The notes below the pieces were generated by a model. It saw only the letters and a program-made list of their open reading frames with translations, was not told where the DNA came from and did not search any database. Both the position numbers and the translations under genes were made by a program. From CBDCLY01 sp965218715 (lineage in GTDB: Bacteria; Bacteroidota; Bacteroidia; Flavobacteriales_E; Vicingaceae): a stretch of 64,000 nucleotides of DNA. The stretch covers positions 1 through 64,000 of the forward strand of contig CBDCLY010000009.1 in NCBI GenBank assembly GCA_965218715.1. The letters are read 5' to 3'. Of this stretch, positions 17,905 to 28,092 are shown in pieces (position 1 is the first letter of the stretch; every line of letters starts with the position of its first letter).

Positions 17905-18981
17905 CTAAACGAAAGGAAGTTTTACTATCTCGGCCTTAACGTTTTTTGATCTGATTTCTACAAATAAAGGGCTTCCAATCTTAGCATGATCGATAGCCAC
18001 GTATCCCATCCCAATTCCTTGTTTAAGGCTTGGAGAACTTGTTCCTGAGCTTACCGTACCAATTAACTTTCCATTTTCATCATTGATTGGATAGTCTTGC
18101 CTTGGTATTCCTCTTTCAACCATTTTAAAAGCAACCAATTTCTTAGTCAAGCCATCCTCTTTTTGCTTTTTAAGAGCTTCCGAATTGACAAAGTTTTTAG
18201 AAAACTTTGTAATCCATCCCAAGCCTGCTTCTAATGGTGAAGTTGTATCATTGATGTCGTTCCCATACAAACAAAAACCTTTTTCCAATCTCAGAGTATC
18301 TCTTGCCCCAAGACCAGCTGCTTGTATTTCCATGCCATTTGAATTGTTCATGATGGCATTCCAGACTTCGAGGGCTTGATCATTTCTCATATACAGCTCA
18401 AAACCTCCAGAACCAGTATAACCTGTCGCTGAAACCAAGACATTATCTTGTCCGGCAAAATCTCCTTTCTCAAAAGTGTAATACACCATCGAGTCAAGAT
18501 CTATGTCGGTTAAAGACTGAAGTGCTTGACTTGCATTAGGTCCTTGAATGGCCAATAATGAAGTGTCATCGGAAATGTCTATCATCTCAACACCAAATTT
18601 ATTGTGACTCTGGATCCAATCCCAATCCTTTTTAATATTGGATGCGTTAACTACCAAAAGATAAGTCATTTCATCCAAATGATAAATTAACAAATCGTCA
18701 ACCACCCCACCTGTATCATTTGGCATACAGGAGTATTGAACTTTCCCAGGAACAAGTTTAGTAGCATCATTACTACTTATCAACTGAATTAAATCAATTG
18801 CTTTTTCTCCTTTAAGAATAAATTCACCCATGTGAGAAACATCAAATATTCCCACATTTTCTCTAACGGCTTTATGTTCTATGCTTAAACCCTCGTATTG
18901 CAAAGGCATTTCATAACCTGCAAATGGAACCATTTTGGCTCCTAGTTTTTCGTGCACATCGTGCAAGGCAATCTTTTTCAT
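17905..18981 (-). CDS. gcvT: aminomethyltransferase (glycine cleavage system T protein)
   Basis: 358 aa. Uses tetrahydrofolate to release ammonia and 5,10-methylene-THF from the aminomethylated H protein. Family signatures: MVPFAGYEMPLQYEGLSIEH, VGIFDVSHMGEF, SATGYTGSGGFELYM, GLGARDTLRLEKGFCLYGND and PLEAGLGWITKF. Normal length and intact. The other glycine-cleavage genes are not in the window. It lies between a glycosyltransferase (3-bp gap) and comB (1-bp gap). Confidence 0.96.
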   Translation of the reverse strand: MKKIALHDVHEKLGAKMVPFAGYEMPLQYEGLSIEHKAVRENVGIFDVSHMGEFILKGEKAIDLIQLISSNDATKLVPGKVQYSCMPNDTGGVVDDLLIYHLDEMTYLLVVNASNIKKDWDWIQSHNKFGVEMIDISDDTSLLAIQGPNASQALQSLTDIDLDSMVYYTFEKGDFAGQDNVLVSATGYTGSGGFELYMRNDQALEVWNAIMNNSNGMEIQAAGLGARDTLRLEKGFCLYGNDINDTTSPLEAGLGWITKFSKNFVNSEALKKQKEDGLTKKLVAFKMVERGIPRQDYPINDENGKLIGTVSSGTSSPSLKQGIGMGYVAIDHAKIGSPLFVEIRSKNVKAEIVKLPFV

Positions 18982-18984
18982 GAT

Positions 18985-20103
18985 TTAAATATACTTCTTT
19001 AAAATGGCTAAATATTTGGGTTCATTGGCTATGATGGAAAATTGATCCACCACCGTTTTTCTTGCCACTTTTCCTAGTTTCTCACCCAATTCTTCATTGT
19101 CAATTAATTCCAAAATTTTTTGTTCCCATTCTTCATCGGAATCTACAAGAAATGCATTTTCGCCAGATCGAATTATTCTTTTGTTTGCTCCAATATTGCT
19201 TGCTATGGTTGGGATACCTAATGCCATGTATTGCAGCGCTTTTAGACCACTTTTTCCAAAAACCCAATCTTCATTTGGCAAAGGATACAAACCAATGCTA
19301 ATTTCACTCAATTCTTTTACCTCAGTTTCTCTTTCCCAGGCAATGGCCTTTACTGGCACATTTTTCATTTTAAAATTTGGATCGCCAATTACCTTTAAAA
19401 TAATGTTTCTCTTTTTTGCTATTTTCTCAAGTACAGGCTGCAATAACTGAAGGTATTTCGATGTGCTATGACTTCCACTCCATCCCAATACAACTGGGTC
19501 TGGTAAATGGTAATTTTCTCTTGGGATGTATGCGATGGTATCAATAGTTGAGGAAATGTCTGTTGTTTCTTGATTGTGGTTTTTAACAAATTCATCGAGA
19601 CGAGGCGTACAAGTAATGACATGCTTGGCCTTTTTCATCAATTGAATCATTTTTGACCTTCCTTTCAGCTTAAGAATGAACTTATTGGCGTCGCTTACAT
19701 GCCCCAAAAAGACCATATCATCAATATCGTAGATGGTATTTTTATTAAACATTAGAAATAAACGTTCAAACACTGGAAAGCCAAATGGCGTAACCCAAAG
19801 AAAGATGTAAACTCCATCATAAAAAGGCAGTCGTAACAAATCTCTCAACCTTAATATGTATCCCCAAAAAGTCCAAAAAGCCTTTTCCAAAACTCTTCCA
19901 GGTTGATAAACAATGTTCCAGAACCTTTTTGTCATGAAGGGTGAAATGCTTAAGTCGTACCCTGCTTCTCGCCAACTTTCGAAGTATTGTTCATACTTTA
20001 AGCGCTGTCCGGGGGCAACATCCTCAGGGTAAGGACTAATTACCAATATTTTTTTTCTTCCTTTATTAGTAGCGCCCTTTTGGCTAGAATTATCTTCTGT
20101 CAT
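18985..20103 (-). CDS. glycosyltransferase (GT-B fold, GT1/GT4-like)
   Basis: 372 aa. N-terminal KKILVISPYPEDVAPGQRLK followed by YEQYFESWREAGYDL, a C-terminal Rossmann half with VVLGWSGSHSTSKYLQLLQP, and GKSGLKALQYMALGIPTIAS in place of the usual ExxE-type donor loop. Probably transfers a sugar in surface-polysaccharide or lipid glycosylation. Acceptor and donor cannot be told. Its ATG overlaps the upstream glycosyltransferase stop (ATGA), so the two are translationally coupled. Confidence 0.85.
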   Translation of the reverse strand: MTEDNSSQKGATNKGRKKILVISPYPEDVAPGQRLKYEQYFESWREAGYDLSISPFMTKRFWNIVYQPGRVLEKAFWTFWGYILRLRDLLRLPFYDGVYIFLWVTPFGFPVFERLFLMFNKNTIYDIDDMVFLGHVSDANKFILKLKGRSKMIQLMKKAKHVITCTPRLDEFVKNHNQETTDISSTIDTIAYIPRENYHLPDPVVLGWSGSHSTSKYLQLLQPVLEKIAKKRNIILKVIGDPNFKMKNVPVKAIAWERETEVKELSEISIGLYPLPNEDWVFGKSGLKALQYMALGIPTIASNIGANKRIIRSGENAFLVDSDEEWEQKILELIDNEELGEKLGKVARKTVVDQFSIIANEPKYLAILKKYI

Positions 20104-21320
20104 AAGCTTTGATAAACTTTATGGTAGGTGTTTATGCCGTCTGGCAAAGCAAAGTATTTTTTTGCCACTTGAATTAACTCTTCAGGAGAAGTTTTCAATA
20201 GCGCAGGAATTTCCTCAATGGCTGCTGTGTAGTTGCTTTTGTTAAATTCTTGAACAATAATTCCTGCATTTTCTTTGGATAGAATGGCTTCTGTGTCTCC
20301 AATTCCACTATTGCTAATGATTGGGATTCCTAGGCCAAGGAATTCGGCTTGTTTGGTCGGAGAAACCGCCTTCCCTGAATTTCCCGCAAAAATAAAATAC
20401 AATCCTAAATCTGCAATGGTCAGGTAATTAGGTATGTTTTGGTAATTGGTAGCGCAGGTTTTTACCTGTTGATCGATGTTTAAAGAGCTAGCAATCGTTT
20501 GAAGTTGTTCTGTGTCGCTTTTAGTGATGACGAGTAATTGTGCGTTTGGATACTTGTCCAGGCATTGACTAAAAAATTGCAGCATTTCTTCGATCATGTA
20601 TCTTGTTCCTAGAGAACCTGAATAACAAAAGATTGGACCCGCCCGTTCTAAACCATACTTGCTTCTGTTTTCATTCACTTGCGCTTGATCTATGCTTTTA
20701 GGGTTAAAATGTTCCAGATCGGCAGTACAAGGAACCACACTTATTGTATTTGCTGAAAGGTCAAAGTTATTCTGTACTTCTCGCTTTGCATTTTCGGTCA
20801 ATGTAATGATGTGATTGGCCTTTTTGAATGCTTTCTTTTCCCAAAATTTAAAATAGCGATATACAATATTGTAAATCGGATTTTTAAGATTCCAAAGTTT
20901 CCCATCTACCCGCTCTTCTGTCCAAAATCCTCTAATATCAAATAGAAATTTTGCTCCTTTCTTTTGCAAAGCGAAGCCTACTTTAGTACTCAGAATTGTT
21001 CTGCAGTGCACTATATCAAAGCCCTTATCTTGATGCAGACTCAATGCCAATTTCTTCATTTTTAACAAATCAATGAAGGTTGAGAAAATTGGAGGTTGTT
21101 TGGTGTACATGACATAATTCCATTGGATGTTTCCCTTGGAAAGCTGTTCTTCAATACCTGCTTTGACTTGATCACTTAGGGCTTCTGGTTTTTCGCAGCT
21201 AAGGATGCTAATGTCATGTCCCAATTTGGCTAATCCCAAATAATAAGGAATGATTTGAGATTGACCCAAAGGATCTGACAATCCATCGTAACTAACAAAT
21301 AGTGCCTTTTTCTTTTTCAA
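20100..21320 (-). CDS. glycosyltransferase family 4-type
   Basis: 406 aa GT-B protein. The N-terminus reads KKKALFVSYDGLSDPLGQSQ, the mid-region has HIITLTENAKREV, and the nucleotide-sugar binding end is GKAVSPTKQAEFLGLGIPII with the KxxE-like pair. Together with the overlapping downstream glycosyltransferase it probably builds part of one cell-surface glycan. A 4-bp gap to the DUF3667 gene upstream suggests one transcript from about 22.15 kb to 16.19 kb. Confidence 0.87.
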   Translation of the reverse strand: MKKKKALFVSYDGLSDPLGQSQIIPYYLGLAKLGHDISILSCEKPEALSDQVKAGIEEQLSKGNIQWNYVMYTKQPPIFSTFIDLLKMKKLALSLHQDKGFDIVHCRTILSTKVGFALQKKGAKFLFDIRGFWTEERVDGKLWNLKNPIYNIVYRYFKFWEKKAFKKANHIITLTENAKREVQNNFDLSANTISVVPCTADLEHFNPKSIDQAQVNENRSKYGLERAGPIFCYSGSLGTRYMIEEMLQFFSQCLDKYPNAQLLVITKSDTEQLQTIASSLNIDQQVKTCATNYQNIPNYLTIADLGLYFIFAGNSGKAVSPTKQAEFLGLGIPIISNSGIGDTEAILSKENAGIIVQEFNKSNYTAAIEEIPALLKTSPEELIQVAKKYFALPDGINTYHKVYQSL

Positions 21321-21324
21321 TTAA

Positions 21325-22153
21325 TTAGTTCAGTTTTTGCGTTGCAATTGATATTCCGAGAATGGTAAAGACAATTATCATTAAGAAAAACAAGGACACA
21401 CAGTAGGTAAATAAAGCCTTAAAACCTGATAGTATAATAGATTGTTGATAATGCCTTTTATACACCCAAGCGATGTAAAAAAGGGTCAGAAAGTTGAAAA
21501 AATACATCCAAGAATTTCCAATTCCTGGCAAAAGAACAAGCGTATAGAGTGGAATTGAAAGAGCTATAATTCCTCCAAAAATAAACGAATGAATGATGAG
21601 GCGTTCAACTAAGTTTTCTTTGAATTTTCTATGGGTTAAAAAACTAGCAATTGCTAAGAATGGCACTTGCCCCATAGTAAAAACGCTCAAGTAATTAGAA
21701 ATGAACTCCATGTATTTATTAAATACCATTAGTTCTACTTCTGACTTATTAGCATTCATGTCCTGTCCAATGAAATCCGCCAAATTTTCGAAAAAACCTA
21801 ATGAATGCGTAAGAATTACGCTAATACTGACCCAAACGAATAAAAACCGAAAGGGATGCATGTATTTTACCGTAGCCATTTTTAGGTAGTCTTGAATCAC
21901 CCTTTCTGGCCGGTAGGCCATTAAACCAGTTGTATAGAAAAATCCCTTGTCGAGATTGAAAATTTGTCCAAAAATCCATGAAATCGATTGCATGAAACTG
22001 AACCTAGCATTGTAAAATTTTTGACCGCATGAGGGGCAAAAATCACCTTGAAATGAGAAGGAACAGCTCTGACAAACTACAACTGCTCCACTCTCAGTGT
22101 CACCATGGTTTAGCTTGTTTCCTTTCTACTGGGTGTTCTACTTGTTCTGACAA
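21325..22153 (-). CDS. DUF3667 zinc-ribbon membrane protein, apparently frameshifted near its N-terminus
   Basis: The main frame encodes DLDKGFFYTTGLMAYRPERV and four to five membrane segments, as in DUF3667. The same frame extends upstream of the first ATG (21993) as CQSCSFSFQGDFCPSCGQKF, the expected CxxC...CxxC zinc ribbon, but with no usable start. A TTG at 22153 opens another frame (MSEQVEHPVERKQAKP). Removing one base around 22101-22108 joins the two into 275 aa. The exact start is therefore uncertain. A second, intact DUF3667 gene lies at 50.4-51.1 kb. Function unknown. Confidence 0.72.
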
Positions 22154-22314
22154 ATGCGTTCAATTTAATGCTTGCAAAGAAACTAAAGGAATACCTTTTC
22201 CGCAATCCTTATCTTCATTTGACATTAAACACCAATAAACCAATTTTATACCATGACAGATCTAAAATCCAAGTAGACATTTTCAACGCTTCTTTTGTCT
22301 TTAAGAAAAATGCC

Positions 22315-23431
22315 ATGAAGAAAACACTACTACTCTCCCTACTAATAGGATCTGTTTGTCTAATTAAAGCCCAGCAGGTAAGCACCTTTTTCAATTCATC
22401 CCTTAGACAAGTTGATGATGCATTAATCCAGGATGAACAGGGGAAATATTTATGGATCACATTACACAGGAAGCAATGTGTACAAAATAAGCCCGCAAGG
22501 AAATGCTTCCATTTTTTATTCTGGCCTAAATACTCCAAATGCATTGGCATTTGATAGTCAAAAAAATCTCCACATTGTAGACAAACCAAGGTAACAAGGT
22601 GCATGTGGTGGATACTTCTGGTCAATTGATTAGAAGCATTACAATCAGCAATCCGTCTGGAAATTATTAAAGCAATTGATTCTGATACCATGATCGTGAC
22701 CCAATTTAGTTTAAACGCAGTTCGAAAAATTGCTCCTAATGGTATGATCATTAATGTTCCAATTCAATTTGGTCATCCTCTAGACGGACCTGTTGGATTA
22801 TGCTATGGCAGTGACTCTAGTTTGTACATTGGAAACTTTAACGATAGAAAAATTTATAGATTTTATCAAGACACACTAAGTTATTTAGCTCAAATTCCAG
22901 GCAATCAAGGAATTAATTTAGGATTCATAACCTATTCTAAAGGATGGATTTATGGGACTGGATTTCAAAATAATAAAATTTTTAGAGTGCATCCCACAGC
23001 TCTTGATAGTGTAGAGGTTTATGCTGGATCATCTGCAGGAAATTTAGACGGAAGTTTGGGACAAGCAAAATTTAACGGGCCCAATGGAATCATATCTTCT
23101 TATGGGGCTGATAGTTTATTAATTAGTGATTTTAACACAGGAAACATTAGGATAATAAGTGGAATTCATTTAGGTGATTTCCATCCGATTAAAAAAACAA
23201 ATCAAATTTCCATTTTTTCCTGTTCCCAACAATGGAAACTTTAATGTCCAAACTCAATTTGAAATGAAATCAATTAAAGGAATATCCCCTAGTGGGAAAT
23301 TGGTGTTTTTTTATAAGGACATTAAGGCGAATGAATTCCATATAAATGATGTTCAGTACCATGGTTTACTTATTATTTCAATTCAATCTAAGGATGATGA
23401 AGTTCAGCATTCCAGAATCGTTTTGAATTAA
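22315..23431 (+). CDS. secreted NHL-repeat protein with a T9SS C-terminal sorting domain, four apparent frameshifts
   Basis: A signal peptide (MKKTLLLSLLIGSVCLIKAQ) opens a six-bladed propeller-like protein whose pieces lie in different frames. Removing one base at each of four places (G run 22440-22443, AAA 22583-22585, AAA 22661-22663, T6 23213-23218) gives a continuous protein of 370 aa. NHL/SMP-like repeats include GNASIFYSGLNTPNALAFDS, DGPVGLCYGSDSSLYIGNF and AKFNGPNGIISSYGADSLLI. The end reads ISIFPVPNNGNFNVQ and closes with SRIVLN, a T9SS type A sorting tail. Likely exported to the surface; ligand unknown. Confidence 0.75.
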
Positions 23432-23477
23432 TTCAATAAAATTTTCGAATTATCATTATTTACCTAAAACCTATTCT

Positions 23478-23485
23478 TAGTTTTG
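23478..23485 (+). promoter_or_regulatory. candidate -7 box for ndk
   Basis: TAGTTTTG fits TAnnTTTG, 15 nt before the ndk ATG. No -33 motif at the expected spacing. Confidence 0.4.
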
Positions 23486-23500
23486 CGCAAAAAATTAAGC

Positions 23501-23921
23501 ATGTCAGGAAATAGAACATTCACAATGATAAAGCCAGATGCAGTTGGAAATAACTACATTGGTGCAATTTTAGATAAAATTAATGCAGCTGGTTTTAGAA
23601 TAGTTGCTATGAAATATACTCAGCTTGATGCAGCTACTGCAGGTGCATTTTATGAGGTTCATAAAGAAAGACCTTTTTATGGTGAATTGGTTGACTATAT
23701 GTCGTCTGGACCAATAGTAGCTGCAATCTTAGAAAAAGACAATGCAGTTGCCGATTTTAGAAACATTAATAGGTGCTACTAATCCAGCTGAAGCCGCTGA
23801 AGGAACAATTCGTAAACTGTATGCAGAATCGATTTCAGCTAACGCCGTTCATGGATCTGACAGCGATGAGAATGCAGCAATTGAAGGAAACTTTTTCTTT
23901 TCTGCTTTAGAGAGACATTAA
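23501..23921 (+). CDS. ndk: nucleoside diphosphate kinase, frameshifted in this sequence
   Basis: Phosphorylates NDPs from ATP through a phospho-His. The first frame reads MSGNRTFTMIKPDAVGNNYI through AILEKDNAVADFR, then goes out of frame. The downstream frame continues IGATNPAEAAEGTIRKLYAE then NAVHGSDSDENAAIEGNFFF, carrying the catalytic His in NAVHGSD. Removing one A from the AAA at 23761-23763 restores a normal 139-aa enzyme. Start chosen at the ATG at 23501, where the conserved region begins. A terminator follows directly. Confidence 0.93.
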
Positions 23922-23939
23922 GAAATCTTAGAAAAAACA

Positions 23940-23972
23940 AAAGGCCCAATCGTAAAGTTTGGGCTTTTTTTT
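23940..23972 (+). terminator. intrinsic terminator after ndk
   Basis: An imperfect hairpin (left arm with GGCCCAA, right arm with TTGGGCT) and a T-tract of nine or more, 20 bp after the ndk stop. Confidence 0.85.
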
Positions 23973-24089
23973 TGCCCAATATTTAATAAATAAGTGCCTT
24001 TCCTTTTGTTTTTTCAAGCAGTAACGTATAATATGTTAGGTCTTGTTAAAAAAGCAGATTTGCCCAATTGCTTTGCTATATTTGAAAGC

Positions 24090-24595
24090 ATGAAATACTT
24101 AATAATAATTTTCTCTTTATTGGTTTTTAATGGAAATGAACTAAAGGCACAAAATAACAATGTCTACCCTCTTCATCCTTTCTGTAGGAGACACCATTGA
24201 TCAATTTGAGAAGCTCGACTATTCCTTATTCCCTGAAATTCCAAATGATGAATTCAACTTTGCTTTCATAAGCATTCGGCAAGACAAGCTTTTTTTTAAA
24301 TCATTCTGTTTCCAATCAAATGCAACAAAATGCCATTTCTCAATTGGATTTAATTACAGCTCAAAAAAACATTGAAAAAGTAAACGCCTATTTTCGCTTT
24401 AAGGCTGCAGATACCTTAAAGAATGAAAACTTATTTAACGACAATAATAAAAAGCCAATTCAAGTTCAAAGTGCATTATCCAATCAAAGCAAAAAGGAAT
24501 TGAGAATGCAACTAAGGTTAAAGGAAGACGCGATTAGGATGAGAGAAAGAGAACAGGGATTTAGACCCAACGAAATTAGAATAGAATTCAAGTAA
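24090..24595 (+). CDS. small secreted protein of unknown function, two apparent frameshifts
   Basis: Three consecutive frames join into one 167-aa protein if one base is removed from CCC at 24167-24169 and one from the T8 run at 24290-24297. It starts with a signal peptide (MKYLIIIFSLLVFNGNELKA), continues GDTIDQFEKLDYSLFPEIPN, and ends in a charged helical region (MQLRLKEDAIRMREREQGFR). I recognise no family. The stop overlaps the next gene's start as TAATG, which supports the reconstructed reading frame. Confidence 0.6.
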
Positions 24596-25798
24596 TGAAA
24601 TACCCAACGATTGTATTAAAAGACAAACGATCTGCCTCCGTTTTAAGAAAACACCCTTGGGTATTTTCTGGTGCTATTGAAAAAATATTACTCGACGAAG
24701 GAATGGAAGCACCGCAAGATGGGGCCATTGTGTATCTTGAGAATAAACAAGGTAAGATCATCGGAACAGGGCATTTTAGTGAAGCTAGTATTGCAATAAG
24801 AATTTTGAGCTTTAAAGAGGAAAACATTGATCAATCCTTTTGGTTAGAGCGAATTACAAATGCCTTTGCGTTCAGGAGACAAATGGATTTTACAAACAAT
24901 AGTGAAGGCAGTAGTTATCGCCTGATTCACGCTGAAGGAGATGCTTGTCCTGGTTTGGTAATAGACTTTTATGCCAATTGTGCCGTTGTTCAATGCCATA
25001 GTATGGGAATGTACAAATCTTCTACGGAGATTGTTGAGGCACTTAAAACAGCATGTCCATTTCTTGAAGGAATTTATTTAAAGCATGAAGGCACATTGAA
25101 TCAATTGGAGAATGCCGACTCTTCAAGATGGGAATGGAAAAGTGATTCTTTTTCAGAGGAGGTAATCATAAAAGAGCATGGTATCTCTTATAGAATTGAT
25201 GTTGTAAAAGGCCAAAAAACTGGTTTTTTCATTGATCAACGTGAGAATCGGAAAAGATTGAGAGATTTTGTTAAAGGGAAAACAGTCTTAAACACCTTTT
25301 GCTATTCCGGGGGCTTTAGTTTAAATGCTATCCAAGCGGGAGCAGATTTGGTTCATTCGGTTGACAGTTCAGCAAAGGCAATTGACTTGGTAAATAAGAA
25401 CCTTGAATTGAATTTTTAAGGAAGCTTGTAAACATGAAGCTTTTGTGGAGGATAGTTTGAGATTTATTAGAGAATCTGAGAATCAATACGATGTTATTGT
25501 TTTGGACCCGCCAGCTTATGCTAAAAGCAAATCAGCCCAACACAAAGCAGTCCAAGCCTATAAAAGACTCAACGAATTGGCTCTAAGAAAAATCAAGCCA
25601 GGTGGTATTCTATTTACCTTCTCTTGTAGTCAAGTGATCCATCGAACCCTATTTGAAAATACGATCAGGGCTGCTGGAATTGAATCCGGTAGATCGATTC
25701 GATTGATTGAACACCTTTCACAGCCAGCTGATCATCCTATGAACTTATTTCATCCTGAAGGATCTTATTTGAAAGGCTTGATACTTAAGGTTGAATAA
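24595..25798 (+). CDS. class I SAM-dependent rRNA methyltransferase, RlmI-like, frameshifted in this sequence
   Basis: The N-terminal frame has a PUA-like domain starting KHPWVFSGAIE, then the SAM-binding region VLNTFCYSGGFSLNAIQAGA. The C-terminal frame has the catalytic region DVIVLDPPAYAKSKS and FTFSCSQVIH with the catalytic Cys. They meet at the T5 run 25413-25417, where removing one T gives NLELNFKEACKHEAFVEDSL and a 400-aa protein. The family contains the 23S rRNA m5C1962 methyltransferase RlmI. Overlaps the genes on both sides through TAATG junctions. Confidence 0.9.
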
Positions 25799-27129
25799 TG
25801 ATTCAATCTTTAAGCTATCAGCGAATTTGGAAGGTCTCATTCCCAATCATTCTTGGGGGAATTGCTCAAAATTTAGTCAACGTGACCGATACTGCTTTTT
25901 TAAGCAGAGTTGGTTTAGTTGAATTGGGAGCAGCCGGTAATGCTGGAATACTGTATTTCGTAATGATAATGCTTGGATTGGGTTTTACCATTGGTGTTCA
26001 AATAATTATCGCAAGAAGAAACGGGGAAAATAATTTACTCCAAATTGGCCCAGTTTTTCAGCATGCATTGGTTTTTCTAATTCCTTTATCGCTGTTAATG
26101 TTCTTCTTCTTGCATTTTTTATCTCCCTATTTATTGGAAGCATTAACCTCCTCAACAGCAATTCTTGATGCTGCGAACAAATACATCAGCTTTCGATCAT
26201 TTGGGATAAGTTTTGCTTACATCAATTTCCTTTTCATCGCTTTTTATACAGGAATTACCCGGACTAAGATATTAATTCAGGCCACTTTTCTACAATCAAT
26301 TGTGAATGTTGTATTTGATTACTTATTAATTTTTGGCCATGCGGGATTCCCACAATTAGGCATTGAAGGTGCTGCCATTGCCTCTGTAATGGCGGAAGTA
26401 GTGGTTAGTATATTCTTTATTTTCCATACTTACAAGAAGGTAGATCACGAACAATTTGGCTTGTTTTGCAAATTCAACTGGAAGGGAGAATTATTTTTTA
26501 AAAGCATAAAAGTTGGCAGTCCAATTATGATCCAGCATGTCATAGCCATTTCTACTTGGTTGAGCTTTTTTATGATCATAGAACAAGTTAGCGAAAGAGC
26601 ATTGGCAATTTCCCACATCGTAAGAAGTATTTATATGGTTTTGATGATTCCTCTTTTTGGATTTAGTTCTGCCTGCAGTTCTTTGGTTTCCAATTTAATT
26701 GGTGAGGATAAAAAGGATGATGTTGGCACCCTAGTAAAAAGAATAATAGTTTTAAGCCTACTAAGCACCTTAGTGTTAATGCCCCTTTCATTGTTTTTTC
26801 CAGAAAAAATTTTAGGAATTTATACCAATGATTTGAGCATCATTAAGGATGGAATCCCAGTATTGTATGTGGTAACCGCTGCTATGGCTTTTTTTAGCAT
26901 TGCATTCATTGCTTTCTCTGCAGTAATAGGAACTGGAAAAACAAAACACAGTTTAATAATAGAGTTAATAAGCATCAGCCTTTATCTTTTCTTTGCTTAT
27001 CAAATGGCATTGGTTTACAAGATGGAATTGGCCAATGTTTGGTATTCAGAGTTTGTTTATTTCTTGGCAATGGGAAGTCTATCTCTCTTATATTTGAAAA
27101 GTGGAAAATGGAAAGAATCCAAGCTTTAA
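25798..27129 (+). CDS. MATE family efflux transporter
   Basis: 443 aa with about twelve hydrophobic segments. The family pattern is clear from the start (KVSFPIILGGIAQNLVNVTD, then TAFLSRVGLVELGAAG) and in the second half (MIPLFGFSSACSSLVSNLIG). Exports drugs or metabolites in exchange for Na+ or H+; the substrate is unknown. Its start overlaps the rlmI-like stop and fmt follows after 3 bp, so it lies in a rightward operon. Confidence 0.92.
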   Translation: MIQSLSYQRIWKVSFPIILGGIAQNLVNVTDTAFLSRVGLVELGAAGNAGILYFVMIMLGLGFTIGVQIIIARRNGENNLLQIGPVFQHALVFLIPLSLLMFFFLHFLSPYLLEALTSSTAILDAANKYISFRSFGISFAYINFLFIAFYTGITRTKILIQATFLQSIVNVVFDYLLIFGHAGFPQLGIEGAAIASVMAEVVVSIFFIFHTYKKVDHEQFGLFCKFNWKGELFFKSIKVGSPIMIQHVIAISTWLSFFMIIEQVSERALAISHIVRSIYMVLMIPLFGFSSACSSLVSNLIGEDKKDDVGTLVKRIIVLSLLSTLVLMPLSLFFPEKILGIYTNDLSIIKDGIPVLYVVTAAMAFFSIAFIAFSAVIGTGKTKHSLIIELISISLYLFFAYQMALVYKMELANVWYSEFVYFLAMGSLSLLYLKSGKWKESKL

Positions 27130-27132
27130 ATA

Positions 27133-28092
27133 ATGGGTAAGCAACTAAGAATAGTATTTTTTGGTACACCTGAATTTGCGGTAAACTGCCTAAAAACAAT
27201 TCATGAAAGTAAACATGAAGTGATAGCTGTTGTTTCTGCACCTGATCGAAAATCTGGAAGAGGTCAAAAAATAAAATCCTCAGCTGTGGCTACTTATGCA
27301 AAAGAAAACAGCATAGAATTGCTTCAACCTGTCAACTTAAAAGCACAAGAATTTATAGAGGCTATCCAACAATTAAATGCAGATCTTTTTGTAGTTGTTG
27401 CATTTAGGATGTTGCCTGAAAAGGTCTGGAACATGCCACCATTAGGAAGCATTAATTTACATGCTTCCCTTCTACCTGCTTTTAGAGGGGCAGCCCCTAT
27501 CAATTGGGCAATTATTAATGGTGAAACGGAAACTGGCGTCTCTACCTTTTTTCTTAAACATGAAATTGACACAGGTGATTTAATACTTCAAGAAGCCATT
27601 GCAATTACAGATAGGGAAACTGCAGGAAGTTTGCACGATAAATTGATGGACCTGGGCGCTTCAACCCTACAAAAAAGTTTAGATAAAATTTCAGAAGGAG
27701 AATATGCAGGAATCCCACAAAAGAAAGATGAAAGCCTACTGGCGAAGAGAGCACCAAAATTGGATCAAGATATGGCAAAAATTGATTGGAGCCGAAACAT
27801 GGGCTCAATAGATCAGTTGATAAGAGGTTTAAGCCCTTATCCAGCTGCATGGACAAGTCTTATTCATGAAATAAGCGGAAAACAGTACCGACTAAAGATC
27901 TTTGAATGTTACTTAGAAGATCAAACTTGTCCTAATTTATCTTTATCAATTGATGATAAATTAATTAAGGTTTCAAACTCAAGTGGCACCTTGGTACTCG
28001 AAACCATTCAATTGGAAGGAAAAAAGAGAATGAAAAGCCATGAACTATTAAATGGCTTTGATTTAAATCAATACCAATTATCTGAAGAATGA
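27133..28092 (+). CDS. fmt: methionyl-tRNA formyltransferase
   Basis: 319 aa. Formylates initiator Met-tRNA using 10-formyl-THF. Signatures: VFFGTPEFAVNCL, NLHASLLPAFRGAAPINWAI with the catalytic Asn and His, and GDLILQEAIAITDRETAGSL with the catalytic Asp. The C-terminal OB-like domain (DQLIRGLSPYPAAWTSL) is present. Intact and of normal length. Overlaps the cupin gene by 4 bp (ATGA). Confidence 0.96.
   Translation: MGKQLRIVFFGTPEFAVNCLKTIHESKHEVIAVVSAPDRKSGRGQKIKSSAVATYAKENSIELLQPVNLKAQEFIEAIQQLNADLFVVVAFRMLPEKVWNMPPLGSINLHASLLPAFRGAAPINWAIINGETETGVSTFFLKHEIDTGDLILQEAIAITDRETAGSLHDKLMDLGASTLQKSLDKISEGEYAGIPQKKDESLLAKRAPKLDQDMAKIDWSRNMGSIDQLIRGLSPYPAAWTSLIHEISGKQYRLKIFECYLEDQTCPNLSLSIDDKLIKVSNSSGTLVLETIQLEGKKRMKSHELLNGFDLNQYQLSEE

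Noticed and set aside
22168..22751. Minus-strand 178-codon frame across the start of the NHL gene
   Set aside because: Overlaps the signal peptide and blades of the reconstructed plus-strand protein. It is open only because the plus frames are broken by indels.
23741..23921. ndk frameshift considered as programmed translational frameshifting
   Set aside because: The site is a plain AAA without slippery heptamer or downstream structure, and neighbouring genes carry the same kind of single-base gain.
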